From Bacillota bacterium (GTDB taxonomy: Bacteria; Bacillota_E; Sulfobacillia; Sulfobacillales; Sulfobacillaceae), in NCBI GenBank assembly GCA_021820645.1, contig JAKADJ010000093.1:1-7976 (forward strand): 7,976 bases of DNA. Direction: 5' to 3'. The position numbers were made by a program, and so were the translations under genes. Of this stretch, positions 6,467 to 7,976 are shown piece by piece. A model generated the notes under the pieces. The model ran no database searches. It was not told where the DNA came from and worked only from the letters and a program-made list of their open reading frames with translations. The stretch's first letter is position 1; each line of letters starts with the position of its first letter.

Positions 6467-6505
6467 AAAGGCCCGCCCACCCCGTCCAGGGATGGGTGGG
6501 CCTTT
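6467..6505 (+). terminator. Hairpin terminator after the S53 gene
   Basis: AAAGGCCC (6467-6474) pairs with GGGCCTTT (6498-6505), and ACCC (6479-6482) with GGGT (6494-6497), leaving a bulged GCCC and an 11-base loop: twelve base pairs in all. The 3' side ends in CTTTA, a short U-tract. The symmetrical A and T flanks mean it could also act on the opposite strand. It begins 19 bases after the stop codon. Confidence 0.65.
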
Positions 6506-6614
6506 ACCCACTGTTCGAAAACCAATGAGATGTAGCGGCAACATCTGGGTCATGTATGCGATCGGCAACTCCGAGAAGCAGGAAATTGCTCATGACGGTA
6601 CCGCGTAAAGCCCG

Positions 6615-6644
6615 TTGCTCGGGACCCGGGGAATCACTTATACT
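6615..6644 (+). promoter_or_regulatory. Candidate sigma-A promoter of the MFS gene
   Basis: TTGCTC at 6615-6620 (four of six matches to TTGACA) and TATACT at 6639-6644 (five of six to TATAAT) are separated by 18 bases. Transcription would begin near 6650 and give a leader of about 210 bases before the TTG start. It lies downstream of the S53 terminator, as expected for an independent unit. Confidence 0.4.
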
Positions 6645-6676
6645 AGCCGATAAAGGCGCCTGCAACGAGAGTTCTA

Positions 6677-6786
6677 GGGGTGTCGCGGATACCCAGGACA
6701 CCTCGACGATGCATGCTAGCGTATAGGGCTCTATTCGAATCGGTTCGTATGATGGACCGCCCACTGAGGATACGGAGTGGTGGTCC
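6677..6786 (+). ncRNA. Possible structured leader RNA: two hairpins with GGATAC loops
   Basis: Hairpin one: GGGGTGTC (6677-6684) with GACACCTC (6697-6704), eight pairs including one G-U, loop of 12 bases holding GGATAC (6687-6692). Hairpin three: GGACCGCCCACT (6754-6765) with AGTGGTGGTCC (6776-6786), eleven pairs with one G-U and one bulged C, loop of 10 bases holding GGATAC (6768-6773). A smaller hairpin (CGAA-TCGG-TTCG core, 6736-6747) lies between. It matches no riboswitch class I know. Confidence 0.3.
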
Positions 6787-6830
6787 AGCTCATCCAGGTT
6801 TTGCCGGGTCGGCGGTGCTACCCCATCATG

Positions 6831-6858
6831 GACTCCACGGAAAAGCCGTGAGGAGGTC
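6831..6858 (+). promoter_or_regulatory. Hairpin that would bury the MFS ribosome binding site
   Basis: GA-CTCC-ACGG (6831-6840) can pair with CCGT, GGAG and TC (6846-6849, 6852-6855, 6857-6858) around an AAAAG loop: ten pairs with GA and G bulges. The GGAG half is the core of the Shine-Dalgarno AGGAGG (6851-6856), which serves the TTG start at 6863. The fold would reduce initiation unless opened. Confidence 0.4.
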
Positions 6859-6862
6859 TTCC

Positions 6863-7976
6863 TTGTCATCGGACACCAAACCCGATCCTGAAGCAAAAGC
6901 GCTGCACCCCACCGTGAAAGCCGTGGCTATGGTGAGTTTTTTTACGGACTTTTCTACCCAGATGGTCGGCCCGCTTTTGCCGCTCTTCCTGACTAGTGTG
7001 TTAGGCGCCCCGGTTTGGGTATATGGGTTAATGGAGGGCATCGGAGCGGGAATTGCCGCCGTGTTGAAGGTGTTTGCCGGATGGTTGTCGGATCGACTGG
7101 GTCATCGAAAGTCGCTGATGTTCGTCGGATATACCATCTCGAATTTAATCAAACCGGCCTTTGCTCTGACTGGCGGGTGGGGACCGGTGTTTGGACTACG
7201 TCAGGTGGAACGGGTTGGCAAAGGATTTCGCACAGCGCCACGAGATGCCTTATTGGCGGATGTCACGACGCCAGCTAATCGCGGCCGATCCTTCGGATTT
7301 CGGCGCGCCATGGATTCGCTCGGGGCGGCGTTGGGCCCTTTGGCCGCCACATCCATCCTGTGGGCGTCTCACGAGAGGATCCGTCTGGTCTTTGCGCTGA
7401 CGCTTATCCCCGGCCTCGCCGCGATCCCCTTTCTCCTCCGGATCCAAGAGAATCGCTCGGTCAATGCACCCAGGCAACGCTCGCGCCCTCACCTGGGACT
7501 TAGTCGGTTACCAACTCGGTTTCGGCGCTTCATGGTCCCAGCTGGGCTCTTGGCATTGGCCACTTTTTCTCAGGGATTTCTGGTGCTCCGGGCCCGCTCT
7601 TTAGGGATGCCCGTGCTTGTCATCCCGCTCTCCTACTTTGTGATGAATGGGGTGGCCAGTGTCCTCTCGATGCCTAGCGGCCATCTCGGGGATCGCATTG
7701 GGCACCGTACCTTGCTCCTAGGGGGATTTGCTCTCCTGGCCTTCACCTACGCAGGCTTCGCTTTTGCGACGGCCGCCCTCTGGATGTGGCCGTTGATGGC
7801 GCTCTACGGGGTGTTTATTGCACTCGTCGATGGGAATCAGAAAGTTTACGCGACGGCGCTTTTGGCCCACACTGACCGTGGAACCGGGCTTGGGACCTTT
7901 AATGCCGTGCTCGGGTTTGCGGAGTTGGCCGCGTCCCTGGGCGGGGGACTGCTGTGGACAACGGTGGGGCCCCAGG
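6863..7976 (+). CDS. MFS transporter, efflux-type (partial, runs off the right end)
   Basis: The visible 371 residues belong to the major facilitator superfamily, proton-linked pumps of the inner membrane with 12 helices; drug or metabolite efflux is likely, the substrate unknown. After a short polar N-terminus, SFFTDFSTQMVGPLLPLFL (25-43) begins helix 1. GWLSDRLGHRK (73-83) is the loop 2-3 motif A, and GHLGDRIGHRT (273-283) its copy in the second half, as the family's internal duplication predicts. VERVGKGFRTAPRDALLAD (115-133) and GFRRAMDSLGAALGP (145-159) are hallmarks of a multidrug-resistance-like MFS subgroup. About ten helices are covered. The start is TTG 6863, six bases after AGGAGG; in-frame GTG 6848 and ATG 6749/6752 lack a ribosome binding site. 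There is no stop before the window edge. Confidence 0.9.
   Translation, partial: MSSDTKPDPEAKALHPTVKAVAMVSFFTDFSTQMVGPLLPLFLTSVLGAPVWVYGLMEGIGAGIAAVLKVFAGWLSDRLGHRKSLMFVGYTISNLIKPAFALTGGWGPVFGLRQVERVGKGFRTAPRDALLADVTTPANRGRSFGFRRAMDSLGAALGPLAATSILWASHERIRLVFALTLIPGLAAIPFLLRIQENRSVNAPRQRSRPHLGLSRLPTRFRRFMVPAGLLALATFSQGFLVLRARSLGMPVLVIPLSYFVMNGVASVLSMPSGHLGDRIGHRTLLLGGFALLAFTYAGFAFATAALWMWPLMALYGVFIALVDGNQKVYATALLAHTDRGTGLGTFNAVLGFAELAASLGGGLLWTTVGPQ

Larger units (their letters stand above)
6506..6862 (+). other. Gene-free stretch: promoter and structured leader of the MFS gene
   Basis: No supported gene on either strand across 357 bases. The minus strand is open over most of it but has no ribosome binding site or recognisable protein. 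The plus strand shows a candidate promoter (6615-6644), then hairpins at 6677-6704, 6733-6750 and 6754-6786, and a stem that overlaps the ribosome binding site of the transporter (6831-6858). The MFS frame is open from ATG 6749 or 6752, so a 37-38 residue N-terminal extension is formally possible, but these codons have no ribosome binding site. Confidence 0.55.

Noticed and set aside
6552..6608. 18-codon plus-strand ORF from ATG 6552 after the S53 terminator.
   Set aside because: No ribosome binding site and it lies upstream of the candidate promoter.
6590..6625. GGTACCGCG at about 6598, similar to the T-box antiterminator core.
   Set aside because: The preceding GGGTGG is absent, there is no specifier-loop stem or matching downstream terminator, and the candidate promoter lies inside the region.
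6504..6896. Minus-strand open frame of 130 codons opposite the MFS leader.
   Set aside because: No ribosome binding site at its TTG, low-complexity composition unlike a folded protein, and it overlaps the MFS start region and the terminator.

Overview
The window suggests a Gram-positive, Firmicutes-like bacterium of moderate GC. Most genes have strong AGGAGG-type ribosome binding sites, GTG and TTG starts are used, and both terminators are simple hairpins, one with a clear U-tract. An S53 (sedolisin/kumamolisin) peptidase, a family active at acid pH, would fit an acidophile such as Sulfobacillus or Alicyclobacillus. That placement is inference from gene content only.

Left part (106-3896, all on the minus strand, read right to left): a P1-family (DmpA-type) N-terminal-nucleophile aminopeptidase at 2796-3896, a Rho-independent terminator, an atypical NAD(P)-binding SDR/epimerase-like protein at 1664-2656, then two small exported or membrane-anchored proteins of unknown function (1011-1574 and 106-939). 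The last two look co-transcribed and carry no signature I can assign. The stretch from 3897 to 4298 is a divergent intergenic region with a 32-bp-phased direct repeat, a 10-bp palindrome and a possible 8-codon leader ORF.

Middle (4272-6448, plus strand): a secreted S53 serine-carboxyl peptidase gene with an export signal, a pro-kumamolisin-type activation domain, an extra beta-rich insert and a catalytic domain. It carries a one-base frameshift at about 5897 that separates the Glu/Asp catalytic residues from the catalytic Ser. Its best ribosome binding site is spaced to an ATA codon rather than to a normal start. As written it is a broken gene, or a sequence with an assembly error. A terminator hairpin follows.

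Right part (6506-7976, plus strand): a roughly 355-base gene-free stretch with a candidate sigma-A promoter and several hairpins, the last of which would bury the ribosome binding site. It is followed by an MFS efflux-type transporter that starts at TTG 6863 and runs off the end of the window.

Functionally, a secreted endopeptidase beside a cytoplasmic P1 aminopeptidase could form a peptide-scavenging pair, but they are divergently oriented and the link is only by proximity. I see no CRISPR, tRNA, rRNA, transposase or obvious mobile element. I do not see a clearly new biological system. The most checkable oddities are the double lesion and altered calcium site of the S53 gene and the structured leader of the MFS gene.
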